From VAXT01 sp038040395 (GTDB lineage: Bacteria > Actinomycetota > Thermoleophilia > Gaiellales > Gaiellaceae): 64,000 nt of DNA. The translations under genes and the position numbers were made by a program. Each line of letters starts with the position of its first letter. Positions within the stretch are counted from its first letter, which is position 1. The stretch is from positions 287,893 through 351,892 of the forward strand of contig JBBPIJ010000001.1 in NCBI GenBank assembly GCA_038040395.1, read 5' to 3'. The notes under the pieces were generated by a model, which did not search any database, had not been told where the DNA came from, and saw only the letters and a list, made by a program, of their open reading frames with translations. Shown piece after piece: positions 54,606 through 62,558 of the stretch.

Positions 54606-55955
54606 GTGGCGACAACAAATATCAGCGAGAGGATCTCGCGCTCGCTCACTCTTTTGCGAGCGTTCGTCCTCGCGAGCGCGCTGCTCCTGGCCGCGGCCGC
54701 CTTCGCCCTGGGCTTCGTGATCACGCATGCCCTGCGCCAGCAGGCGATCGAAGATGCCCAGGTCAGCCTCACCGAGTACACGAACGGCATCCTCCACCGG
54801 GAGCTCGTCCATGGTGGACGGCTCTTCGTCGGGCACGAAGCGAAGGGCATCGTGCAGACGACCCTCCAGGCGAGGCCGGACATCCTCAGCGTCAAGGTCT
54901 GGCGCGCCGACGGCGTCCTTGTCTGGGCGAACGTCGAGCCCGAGCGCATGGGCAAGAAGTTCCCGATCTCAGAGCACCTTGCCGAGGTGATCGAGACGCG
55001 CAAGGCCTCGGCGGACCTCGAGGAGCTCGACAGCGAGGAGGAGAACGCCGCCGAGTTCCACAGCGGCATAGACCGCGCGCTCGAGGTCTATGCACCTGTG
55101 ATCGACGGCGCCTATGTGATCGGCGCGTTCGAGATCTACGCCGACGCTTCGAGGGTCGAAGCCTCGATCGCCCAGAAGAAGCACGTCATCTGGCTGACGA
55201 CCTTCGCCATCTTCGCTCTCCTCTGGGGGCTCCTGGTGCTCCTCGTCCGAGGCGCGTCGAGCACATTGAAGCGCCAGACGGATCAGCTCCGCAAGCGCTC
55301 GAAGGACCTCATGGCCGCCTACGCGAAGCTCGAGGAGAGCTCGCTCGAGGCGATCGAGAGCCTGAACGCGACCGTCGAGGCAAAGGATCCCTACACAGCC
55401 GGGCACTCGAAGCGCGTCCAGCGGATCGCGGTCGCGATCGGCGAGGAACTCGAACTGCCCAAGAACCGGCTCGACCCGCTGCGGCTCGGCGCCCTCTTTC
55501 ACGACATCGGCAAGCTTCGGGTGCCGGACGCCATCCTGACGAAGCCCGCTCGCCTCACCAAGGAGGAGTTCGACCTGATCAAGCGCCACTCCGAGGACGG
55601 CGCTCACATCGTGGGCAAGTTCGGCCCGCTCCGCGCGACCACGGAGATGATCCGGCATCACCACGAGCGCTGGGACGGCCGCGGCTATCCCGATGGGCTC
55701 GGCGCGGAAGCCATTCCGCTCGAGGCCTCGGTCGTGGGGCTCTCTGATGCCTGGGACGCGATGACGACCGACCGCCCTTACCAGCGGGCGCTCAAGCTGG
55801 AGGAAGCGTTCGCAGAGGTGCGCAACGGCCGCGGGACGCAGTTCGCGCCGGAGGTCGTCGACGCCTTTTTCGCCGCCTACAAGCGCCGCCCGGGAGAGTT
55901 CTTCGACTCCGAAGCCGACGAGACCGGCCTCCACCTCGTCTCCGATACCGCCTAG
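54606..55955 (+). CDS. Membrane HD-GYP cyclic di-GMP phosphodiesterase
   Basis: This 449-residue protein has a transmembrane helix (about 18-42), an extracytoplasmic sensor region (about 43-195), a second helix (about 200-220), a coiled-coil stretch and a canonical HD-GYP domain. Metal and catalytic motifs are complete: AGHSKRVQRIA, LFHDIGKLRVPD, IKRHSEDGAHI and HHHERWDGRGYPDG. It should be active on c-di-GMP. GTG start with GAGGAG ten bases upstream. Its stop TAG overlaps the convergent lysM stop within CTAG. Confidence 0.93.
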   Translation: MATTNISERISRSLTLLRAFVLASALLLAAAAFALGFVITHALRQQAIEDAQVSLTEYTNGILHRELVHGGRLFVGHEAKGIVQTTLQARPDILSVKVWRADGVLVWANVEPERMGKKFPISEHLAEVIETRKASADLEELDSEEENAAEFHSGIDRALEVYAPVIDGAYVIGAFEIYADASRVEASIAQKKHVIWLTTFAIFALLWGLLVLLVRGASSTLKRQTDQLRKRSKDLMAAYAKLEESSLEAIESLNATVEAKDPYTAGHSKRVQRIAVAIGEELELPKNRLDPLRLGALFHDIGKLRVPDAILTKPARLTKEEFDLIKRHSEDGAHIVGKFGPLRATTEMIRHHHERWDGRGYPDGLGAEAIPLEASVVGLSDAWDAMTTDRPYQRALKLEEAFAEVRNGRGTQFAPEVVDAFFAAYKRRPGEFFDSEADETGLHLVSDTA

Positions 55956-56194
55956 GGCAGAACGAGTCGCTCGCCCGGCGTGATCGTCGTGCCGGCGAGG
56001 TGGTTCCTGCGCTGGAGCTTCCAGATGCCCTCACGCGGATCGCCCGCGTAACGCTCGGCGGCGATCGACCAGAGCGTGTCCCCGGGCAGCACGACGTAGA
56101 CCTGAGCCTTGCCGGCACCGTCAGAGGTGCGAGTCAGCAGGCTCCAGCCGAGAAACGTGACTACGAGGGCGATCAGGAGAATGCGACCGAACAT
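55952..56194 (-). CDS. LysM membrane protein, probable SOS-induced division inhibitor
   Basis: An 80-residue protein with one N-terminal transmembrane helix (about 4-22) and a single LysM domain (VYVVLPGDTLWSIAAERYAG ... ITPGERLVLP). This is the architecture of the SOS division inhibitors YneA (Bacillus) and ChiZ/DivS-type proteins of actinobacteria, which are LexA-controlled. The promoter here carries two perfect CGAAC-N4-GTTCG boxes, one over the start codon. It is convergent with the HD-GYP gene, sharing CTAG. Confidence 0.85.
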   Translation of the reverse strand: MFGRILLIALVVTFLGWSLLTRTSDGAGKAQVYVVLPGDTLWSIAAERYAGDPREGIWKLQRRNHLAGTTITPGERLVLP

Positions 56195-56232
56195 GTGTTC
56201 GCCATACTAGAGCGAACAGGTGTTCGTGTCAA
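56188..56232 (-). promoter_or_regulatory. SOS promoter with two LexA boxes for the LysM gene
   Basis: On the minus strand TTGACA (56227-56232), a 17-base spacer and TAGTAT (56204-56209) match the housekeeping consensus. One box CGAACACCTGTTCG (56213-56226) fills the spacer; a second, CGAACACATGTTCG (56188-56201), covers the likely transcription start and the ATG (56192-56194). Centres are 25 bp apart. The transcript would be nearly leaderless. Confidence 0.85.
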
Positions 56233-56234
56233 GG

Positions 56235-57803
56235 CTAAGGCGTGCCGACGCGGAAGGAACGGCCGATATAGGTCGCGTGCCGCGCCGAGTTCAGCTCCGC
56301 CACGATCCGCGCGCCGTAGACGTAGTAGCCGGGCTTGACCTTCCTGGCAGGCAAGGTGACCACTCGGTCCCAGCCGCCCGTGAGCTTGCCGGTGGACTTC
56401 AACGCCGCGCCGTTGGGCCTGGCAGATCGGAGCGAGCGGACGATTCGAGAGCGAGCCGCGGGCGAGATCCTTCCCGGGCCACGCAGCCGGAAGAGGGCCG
56501 CGGTGAAGAGCGTCCCTTCCTCCGAGCCGGCGACGAAGCTCCACGTCCTGTTCCTCGCGGACCGGGGCCGCGTGCCCGCGGTGAAGCCAAGGTGGACGCC
56601 GACGGGACGGAACGCGTGCCGCCACGCGGCCGGCCGGCCCGCGCAGTGCGTCTGTCCGGCGGCGATCGCGCCCTTGACGATCGAGTAGGAGGGCCGCTGG
56701 GTCCAGTCCGCGCGCATCAGCCCCGACTGCCAGCGGTCGAGATCCGCCTCGTCCACGAGGGTGAGGAAGAGGACCGACTTCACGGTCGGGTCACACGCCA
56801 GGAACGAGATGAGGTTTCCGTAGATCGCCGCCTGCGTTCCCTCGTCGGTCGTGACGACGCTCTCGCGCCCGAAGTACGCGCCTTGCGAGCTCGCCGGGAT
56901 GGCGACCTGCCAGCCGACCTCGTTCAGCCGCAGCTTCATCGTCCGCACGGGGCCGTATGGCAGCCCCGCCTCCTCGAAGGTTGGCTGCCCCGTGCCGTAG
57001 AACGCGTCCCAGAAGGCCTGCTTGATGCGAGCGAGGTTCGGGATGCCCGCGTTCGGCCAGGAGTAGCCGGTCTCGAGCCTGTCGGTGTCCGCGTTCGGGT
57101 GTGCGTGGAGGCTGAGCTCGTCCATGATCGGCCGCTTGCGCTTGCTCGCGCGATAGGCGCGTCCGATGTCGCGGATGCAGCGGACCGGTGAGATCGAGAG
57201 GTTGCCCGACGCGAGCGGGTTGTCGCTCCCGCGCGGGCCCAGGCCCACGCCGATCACGGCGATCGTCGGGTCGACGGCCTTCAGCGCGTCGTACGCGGCC
57301 GCGAGGACGGGCTCGTACGCCGCGCACGCCGCCGGCGTGCGATTCGGGTTGAACTGGGGCTGCCAGAAGCGCGCCTTGTTCGGCTCGTTGCCGACGATGA
57401 AGTCCTTCACCTGCGGATAGGCCCGGGCGACTTGCGCGATGAAGGCGACGAACTGCGCGGCCGCCTGCGGCGAATCGGTGATCGCCCGCGCTCGGTCCGC
57501 GTAGATCGACAGCGTGACGCGTGCGCCATGCGCGGCAGCGGCGTCGAGGGCCTGGCCGATCTGGTCCCGCTCCGGGATCGTCGTCGGGTTGGTCGAGTCC
57601 CAGAGGACCGTGATCCGGTTCTCCGTCAGGCCGATGTCGTTCATCGCCCCGTAGAACTGCTCTGCGATTCCCGGGGAGGTCTTCGGGTGGTCGTCCGCGA
57701 CCCCCACCTTCAGGTCCGCTGCGGGAGCGGCAGGCGCGAGCGCGAGCGCGGCGGCAGCGCAAGCGAGTATCAGCCCGACGGCTGTGGTGAGTCCGTTCTT
57801 CAT
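56235..57803 (-). CDS. Secreted glycoside hydrolase-like protein (clan GH-A type barrel)
   Basis: A 522-residue protein with a signal peptide (residues 1-34, ending APAAPAADL). The body looks like a TIM-barrel glycosidase: DFIVGNEPNKARFWQP, with the NEP motif typical of clan GH-A acid/base Glu, and SVLFLTLVDEADLDRW later. A C-terminal beta domain (about 430-522) follows. Substrate unknown. An ATG at 57818 overlaps the dgcN stop as TGATG and would add five residues. It stops only 3 bases before the SOS promoter. Confidence 0.65.
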   Translation of the reverse strand: MKNGLTTAVGLILACAAAALALAPAAPAADLKVGVADDHPKTSPGIAEQFYGAMNDIGLTENRITVLWDSTNPTTIPERDQIGQALDAAAAHGARVTLSIYADRARAITDSPQAAAQFVAFIAQVARAYPQVKDFIVGNEPNKARFWQPQFNPNRTPAACAAYEPVLAAAYDALKAVDPTIAVIGVGLGPRGSDNPLASGNLSISPVRCIRDIGRAYRASKRKRPIMDELSLHAHPNADTDRLETGYSWPNAGIPNLARIKQAFWDAFYGTGQPTFEEAGLPYGPVRTMKLRLNEVGWQVAIPASSQGAYFGRESVVTTDEGTQAAIYGNLISFLACDPTVKSVLFLTLVDEADLDRWQSGLMRADWTQRPSYSIVKGAIAAGQTHCAGRPAAWRHAFRPVGVHLGFTAGTRPRSARNRTWSFVAGSEEGTLFTAALFRLRGPGRISPAARSRIVRSLRSARPNGAALKSTGKLTGGWDRVVTLPARKVKPGYYVYGARIVAELNSARHATYIGRSFRVGTP

Positions 57804-57817
57804 CAGCCCCTCGCCCA

Positions 57818-58846
57818 TCAGGATGACAGGACCGCTAGGACGGCGTCCAGGACCCTCCCTGCGCCGAACCGCACCGGGTCGTCTGTCGGCAGGCCTGTTT
57901 CGCTCGCGACGGCTTCGGCTGCTGCGCGCGCCTGGTCGTCGCCCAGTGCGCGCGTGTTGAGCGCGATCGCGGCCACTTTCGCGGGGCGAAGCGGGAGCGA
58001 AACCCGCTCGTGGAGCTCGATCAGCTCGTTCAGCGACGGAAGCGGGTGGTCCGGATACCCCTCGATGTTGGTCGCGCCTGCCACGTGGCAGAGGACATAC
58101 GCATGCGGCGCCGAGCCGTGCATCAGCCCGAGCGTGACCCCCGAGTAGGCCGGATGGACGAGCGAGCCCTGCCCTTCGACGATCAGCAGCTCTCCCCCAC
58201 GCTTCGCGCCCTCGACGACGAGCCTCTCGGCCGCGCCGGCGATGTAGTCGGCGACCACGGCGTCGACTGCGATGCCCCACCCCGCGATCGCGACCCCGGT
58301 CTGCCCGGTCGGGACGAACTGCGACTTCAGGCCACGCCGCTGCGCCTCGCGGTCGAGCTCGATCGCCACCGTCTTCTTGCCGATCGCGCAGTCGGAGCCG
58401 ACCGTGAGAACCGTCTTCGCGGTGAGCCGGAGGTTCTCGCCGGTGGGGACGTTGAGGTCACTCGGGGGCTTCCGCAGGTCGCGGAGCTCGACGTTGTGGC
58501 GCTCTGCCAGCTCGACCAGCTCGGCGTCGTCGGAGACGAACTCGTGGAGCCCGCTTTCGACGTCGAGCCCAGCCTCGATCGATGCTTTCAGCAGGTCGCG
58601 CCAGGCCGGCGGAAAACGGCCGCCCTGGGTGGCGACGCCTACGAGCGCGGCCGTCGGCTCGAGGGGCAACGCGTCGGCGACCGAGCCGACGATCGGGATT
58701 CCCTCGTAGGTCTCCCCGGCCCGCGCGGAATCGAGGATGGCGACCGTCGGGTGCGGGCTGTACGCGATGACGCCGCGCATCGTCTTTCCGTAGTGCGGGT
58801 CGCCGGACTGACGTTCAGCCAGTACTAGGTATCGCTTCTCTGACAC
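57818..58846 (-). CDS. dgcN: DUF1611 protein, probable D-glutamate N-acetyltransferase DgcN
   Basis: A 342-residue DUF1611 protein with a nucleotide-binding-like N-terminal fold and a P-loop-like segment VLTVGSDCAIGKKTVA near 165. DgcN-type DUF1611 proteins N-acetylate D-glutamate in a catabolic route where DgcA then racemises it. The adjacent dipeptide-epimerase-like gene fits that pair. GTG start, overlapping dgcA by 32 bases. Alternative older annotations call this family an epimerase or ATPase. Confidence 0.7.
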   Translation of the reverse strand: MSEKRYLVLAERQSGDPHYGKTMRGVIAYSPHPTVAILDSARAGETYEGIPIVGSVADALPLEPTAALVGVATQGGRFPPAWRDLLKASIEAGLDVESGLHEFVSDDAELVELAERHNVELRDLRKPPSDLNVPTGENLRLTAKTVLTVGSDCAIGKKTVAIELDREAQRRGLKSQFVPTGQTGVAIAGWGIAVDAVVADYIAGAAERLVVEGAKRGGELLIVEGQGSLVHPAYSGVTLGLMHGSAPHAYVLCHVAGATNIEGYPDHPLPSLNELIELHERVSLPLRPAKVAAIALNTRALGDDQARAAAEAVASETGLPTDDPVRFGAGRVLDAVLAVLSS

Positions 58847-59834
58847 CGAGCCCCGGTTCTTCGGAGGGCAGTTGCACGCCGTCGACGAGCTCCACGCCCG
58901 GCCAGGGGTCGTCGCGCAGCAGGAGATTCCCGTCGAGGTCGACGTGGTCGAACAGGCTCGCGATCTGCGCGCCGGCGGCCACGGCCAGGCCCGACTCGTT
59001 CATGCAGCCGAGCATCAACCCGAGGCCCAGAGCCCGCCCGGCATTCGCCATCCGGACCGCCTCGCGGATGCCGCCGCACTTCGCGAGCTTGATCGTGAGC
59101 CCATGTGCCCGCTCGGCACAAGCCGCGACGTCCTCGAGCCTGTGACAGTCCTCGTCCACGTAGATCGGGATCGGCGAGCGCTCCTTCAGCGCGGGCCCGT
59201 CTCCGTCGCCGGCTTCGAGAGGCTGCTCGCAGTACTCCACTCCGAGCTCCGCCAGCTTCGGCAGCGCCTCAAGGGCCTCGGCGGCCGACCATGCCTCGTT
59301 GACGTCCACCTGGAGTGGCAGGTCGGTCAGCGCTCGCACAGCGCGGACGCGCTCGACGTCGAGATCGTCCCGGCCTCCAATTTTCAGCTTCAAACGCTTG
59401 AACCTGTCGCCGAGAGCGCTCGCCCGCCAGGCCATGTCGTCCGGATCGCCGAGCCAGATCGTGAACGACGTCGGCGGACCGGCGCGGCGCAGGCCCAGCA
59501 AGCGCCAGACGGGCATCCCGGCGAGCTTGCCCTGGAGATCGTGAAGCGCCGCGTCGATCGCACAGCGCGCCCCGAACTCCTCGGCCGGGAGGCGAGACTC
59601 GATCTCCTCGAGCGCCCACGGGTCGTCCCCGAGCTCGTCGGCGTGCTCTTCGAGGTAGGCGACAGCCGACTCGACCGACTCGTCGTACCGGTCGATCGGA
59701 TTCCCCTCGCCGAAGCCCGTGATCCCGTCGTGCTCTATCTCGACGTACACGACATCCGCGGTGTCCTGGCTCCCGCGCGAAATCGTGAACGTCTCTGCGA
59801 GCTCGAGCGTGGCCGTTCGTGCTGTGAGCTTCAC
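58815..59834 (-). CDS. dgcA: Enolase-superfamily epimerase, probable N-acetyl-D-glutamate racemase DgcA
   Basis: A 339-residue muconate-lactonizing/dipeptide-epimerase-type protein. Lys general base in RLKLKIGGRDD near 160; metal ligands in LQVDVNEAWSA, YCEQPLEAGD and YVDEDCHRL; second Lys in TIKLAKCGG. All catalytic residues are present. Without dgcN it would be called L-Ala-D/L-Glu epimerase; the adjacent DUF1611 gene supports the DgcA role. GTG start. Confidence 0.75.
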   Translation of the reverse strand: MKLTARTATLELAETFTISRGSQDTADVVYVEIEHDGITGFGEGNPIDRYDESVESAVAYLEEHADELGDDPWALEEIESRLPAEEFGARCAIDAALHDLQGKLAGMPVWRLLGLRRAGPPTSFTIWLGDPDDMAWRASALGDRFKRLKLKIGGRDDLDVERVRAVRALTDLPLQVDVNEAWSAAEALEALPKLAELGVEYCEQPLEAGDGDGPALKERSPIPIYVDEDCHRLEDVAACAERAHGLTIKLAKCGGIREAVRMANAGRALGLGLMLGCMNESGLAVAAGAQIASLFDHVDLDGNLLLRDDPWPGVELVDGVQLPSEEPGLGVREAIPSTG

Positions 59835-59859
59835 GGCCGCACCCTAGCGCGCCGAAATA

Positions 59860-59887
59860 TTGAAATCGCTGCGAGGGGCGCTACTCT
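59860..59887 (+). promoter_or_regulatory. Predicted promoter of the M43 metalloprotease gene
   Basis: TTGAAA (59860-59865) and TACTCT (59882-59887) are 16 bases apart. Transcription would start near 59894, about 40 bases before the TTG start codon. GGGGAGGGG lies six to seven bases before that codon. Shares the region with the divergent dgcA. Confidence 0.5.
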
Positions 59888-59935
59888 TAGGTCGCCCAAG
59901 ACAGCAATAGTCAGAACGAAGGGGAGGGGTTTTCT

Positions 59936-60853
59936 TTGCGTCGATTTTCATTCGCGATAGCCGCCGCGATCGGCGCCATCATCGCGTGCTTCTCGGCGGC
60001 GCCGGCCGTAGCCGGCGAAGCATTCGTGGCGTCGCCGATCTGCGGCTCGAGTCCGTTCGGCAGCCTGGAGCGGCTCGCGGTCAGCGCGACCGCGCGAGGC
60101 GGCACTCTGCGCGAGCCGTCGTTCACCGAAACGGTGGAGAGCCCAGGACCGCAGCCGGGCCGGGGACAGCAATTCCGCGTGACCGTCCCGGTCTACGTCC
60201 ACGTCGTGACGCCGGACGGCGTGATCGGCAACGTCTCGAGCCGGCTCATCGACGACCAGATCAGGGTGCTGAACGCGACCTTCGCCGGCCACGAGGGCGG
60301 CTACGACACCAGGTTCAGGTTCTCCCTGGCGGGGATTACGCGCACGATCAACACCGACTGGTTCTACGCAAGCATCAGCGGCGAGCGGCCGATGAAGCGC
60401 GCCCTGCACCAGGGAGGCGACAACGCTCTGAACATGTACCTGACGACGGCAGGCCCTTACCTCGGCTGGGCCTACCTGCCGAACATCGTCAACCAGGGGA
60501 ACTCGTACCTCGACGGCGTCGTCATCGACTGGGAGTCGCTCCGCGGCGCCTCGACCGCGTACGAGGGCCGGTACGACCAGGGCGAGACGGCAACCCATGA
60601 GGTCGGCCACTGGCTGAACCTCGAGCACACGTTCTACGGCGGCTGCAACGCCCACGGGGACTTCGTGGACGACACCCCCAAGGAGCTCACCCCGACGAGT
60701 GGGTGCCCGGCCGGCAAGGACACGTGCTCGGCGCCCGGGCTCGATCCGATCCACAACTACATGGACTACTCGTACGACGAGTGCTACACGGAGTTCACCG
60801 CGGGGCAGACCGCACGCATGCAGGACGCGTGGCTCTTCTACCGCGCTCCGTAG
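59936..60853 (+). CDS. Secreted M43 (pappalysin-like) zinc metalloprotease
   Basis: A 305-residue metzincin. Signal peptide 1-26 (ending AAPAVAGEA). The extended zinc motif is THEVGHWLNLEHTF near 222 and the Met-turn HNYMDYSYDEC near 282, with paired cysteines nearby. M43 enzymes digest extracellular proteins. TTG start with a strong purine-rich Shine-Dalgarno. Followed by an intrinsic terminator. A truncated paralogue lies 400 bp downstream, past tRNA-Arg. Confidence 0.9.
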   Translation: MRRFSFAIAAAIGAIIACFSAAPAVAGEAFVASPICGSSPFGSLERLAVSATARGGTLREPSFTETVESPGPQPGRGQQFRVTVPVYVHVVTPDGVIGNVSSRLIDDQIRVLNATFAGHEGGYDTRFRFSLAGITRTINTDWFYASISGERPMKRALHQGGDNALNMYLTTAGPYLGWAYLPNIVNQGNSYLDGVVIDWESLRGASTAYEGRYDQGETATHEVGHWLNLEHTFYGGCNAHGDFVDDTPKELTPTSGCPAGKDTCSAPGLDPIHNYMDYSYDECYTEFTAGQTARMQDAWLFYRAP

Positions 60854-60876
60854 ACAGAGGAAGCATCGGAAAGTGG

Positions 60877-60906
60877 CGGGCCTGCGCGAGCAGGCCCGTC
60901 GTTTTT
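60877..60906 (+). terminator. Intrinsic terminator after the M43 gene
   Basis: CGGGCCTG-CGCGAG-CAGGCCCG (60877-60898) forms an 8-bp stem with a six-base loop, followed after TCG by five T's. It lies about 24 bases past the M43 stop and 22 bases before tRNA-Arg. Confidence 0.85.
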
Positions 60907-60927
60907 CGGCGCTAGACTGGGCGTTCC

Positions 60928-61000
60928 GCGCCTGTAGCTCAGGGGATAGAGCGCGCGCCTCCGGAGCGCGAGGTCGGAGGTTCGAATCCTCCCAGGCGCA
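60928..61000 (+). tRNA. tRNA-Arg (anticodon CCG)
   Basis: The 73-base cloverleaf is complete: acceptor GCGCCTG/CAGGCGC plus discriminator A, D arm GCTC/GAGC, anticodon stem CGCGC/GCGCG with loop CTCCGGA (anticodon CCG), and T arm GGAGG-TTCGAAT-CCTCC. The 3' CCA is not encoded. CCG reads CGG codons. No duplicate of its 3' end is visible in the window, so integration into it is not proven. Confidence 0.95.
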
Positions 61001-61251
61001 TCCCGCTTCCCTGACCGGCGTCTCGCTCCCGCCCGGCGGAGCCGGGCTCCGCGGGACGCCTCGCGCCGCTGAGCGTCCTCCAGCCGGCGGGCCGTGTGGT
61101 CTAACACTGTCCCACCGGCCTACGGGCGCTCAGCGACACGTCAGGAAACCGGGAGGCACTCTCTCGCGGAACCCCGCCAACTCGCTTACCTGATCGGGGC
61201 CGGACGCGACCTTGAACTCGTCCGGCGAACGGCTTAGTTTTTGGGTCGCGC
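61001..61251. other. Non-coding stretch between tRNA-Arg and the M43 remnant
   Basis: No gene with credible start or homology seen. A GC-rich inverted repeat, CGGAGC/GCTCCG, lies near 61040. A T-run near 61240 has no clear stem before it. Probably eroded sequence left after rearrangement. Confidence 0.35.
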
Positions 61252-61395
61252 CGAGACTCCTGTCGGAATCGACCGGGGCTCGACCCGATCGAGAACTTCA
61301 TGGATTACACGGACGACGCCTGCATGGACCGGTTCACCGCGGGGCAGGACGCGCGGATGGATGACATGTTCACGGCCTACCGGTACCTCCACTAA
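61252..61395 (+). pseudogene. C-terminal remnant of an M43 metalloprotease
   Basis: The frame ending at TAA 61393-61395 encodes about 47 residues that align with the C-terminus of the intact M43 protein at 59936-60853. RDSC corresponds to KDTC, PGLDPIENFMDYTDDAC to PGLDPIHNYMDYSYDEC, and FTAGQDARMDD to FTAGQTARMQD. It keeps the Met-turn but lacks the zinc motif, signal peptide and any start. It is a truncated paralogue, not a functional gene. Confidence 0.8.
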
Positions 61396-61491
61396 TCAGT
61401 TCGACGCTGCCCGGGCTCCTCGCGGGGCCCGGGCGGCGTCGGCTTCAGCCGGGTGACCAACCGGAGCGCCGGCGGCGTAGTCTCATTTGAT

Positions 61492-62460
61492 GTGAGGCGC
61501 CTCGCCGCCATCTGTTCGGTTGTTCTTCTCGCGGCAGGTTGCTCAGAGTCGAAGTCGACTCACATAGTCATTCCGGCCAACCCACCGCCCAAGCCAAGAA
61601 CCTGGCCAAGTTACCCTCGCTTCTCGGATTACCCCTCGTGCTGGGCGCGACTTCCCGGTCGTGGCGTTCAACAGGCGGCTCCAAGCTTCGCTCCCACGAA
61701 GAGTGCCGTGCCTCCTGTCGAGCTTGTTCGCCGGTTCCTTGCACGCTTCGGAGATCGAACTTTCGTCAAGCGCATCGAGCTCGGACCGCCGCCGCCGCGG
61801 CACATGACAAAGGGTTTCTTCCCTGCGAGACGACCGCCAACCGATGCGCTGTGGGCTTACGTCACCGCTCCGAAGGCAGATCGCGGGGCTCCGGCTCCTC
61901 CCCATGCGACGCAAGAGGAACTCGGCGCTCGGGCACTGGCCGCGTGGGAAGTCGACTTAGCCTTGGGCGCTCTCCGCGACGACTTCTGTGATGCCGGCGG
62001 GCGGGCACTCGTCGGATCGAGTCTTTCCGGTGTCGTGCGAAGCGTCTCGGACGCAGGCGAAGCTCAGAACCAACGCTTTCCGAACCCTTCGCCGAGCAAG
62101 TTCCGGTCTCGAGTGGCCCTCGTGGGCAGGCGCTACGGATTCCGACCGACGTCGGTCCGTTTTCTCCGGCCACGAGAGCTGGCGCCGATCGTCGTCGTGG
62201 AAACGGATCGTGATCGAAAGAAGTTCGTCGCCGATGTGGCGGCGATCGTGAACCTGCTCGATCCACGATCGAGCTCAGGACACAAGGGTGCGATCACCTT
62301 CGAGGGCTTCTTCTTCGAGGCGCGCGACACCGACGGCCCGTTCGTTCGCGTGAGCAACGTCTATCGCGGCGAGGTCGCGGGCAGCCAGTGGTCGTGGGAC
62401 AGATGTGCCTACCCGTATCAGCACTCGGAACCTGTTGGCGCGAAGCCCTGTCCCGAGTGA
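61492..62460 (+). CDS. Putative lipoprotein of unknown function
   Basis: I do not recognise this family. From GTG 61492 the protein (322 aa) starts MRRLAAICSVVLLAAGC, a good lipoprotein signal with Cys at 17; a GTG at 61453 is an alternative. A Pro-rich stretch follows and then a mixed fold with no catalytic motif I can name. A TAGTCT box six bases before the GTG suggests a leaderless message. Codon use looks less GC-biased than in the neighbours, consistent with an acquired gene. Confidence 0.65.
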   Translation: MRRLAAICSVVLLAAGCSESKSTHIVIPANPPPKPRTWPSYPRFSDYPSCWARLPGRGVQQAAPSFAPTKSAVPPVELVRRFLARFGDRTFVKRIELGPPPPRHMTKGFFPARRPPTDALWAYVTAPKADRGAPAPPHATQEELGARALAAWEVDLALGALRDDFCDAGGRALVGSSLSGVVRSVSDAGEAQNQRFPNPSPSKFRSRVALVGRRYGFRPTSVRFLRPRELAPIVVVETDRDRKKFVADVAAIVNLLDPRSSSGHKGAITFEGFFFEARDTDGPFVRVSNVYRGEVAGSQWSWDRCAYPYQHSEPVGAKPCPE

Positions 62461-62483
62461 CGACACCGTAGAATCAGGACACT

Positions 62484-62558
62484 ATGACCATGGTGGTTTT
62501 CCGTGGCCGTTCGGCGACGCCCCACTGCGGGTGCGCCCGGCCAGCACTTTCTTCGTAG
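62484..62558 (+). CDS. Possible 24-residue leader ORF overlapping the Erm-like gene
   Basis: ATG 62484 lies nine bases after a TAGAAT -10-like box (62469-62474) and opens a 24-codon frame (MTMVVFRGRSATPHCG...) that overlaps the Erm-like GTG at 62503 in another frame. Erm genes often carry leader peptides, but this one is only positional evidence. Confidence 0.25.
   Translation: MTMVVFRGRSATPHCGCARPALSS

Noticed and set aside
60928..61450. Integrated element with att repeats at tRNA-Arg
   Set aside because: No integrase and no second copy of the tRNA 3' end are in the window, so only a general accessory-region remark is justified.
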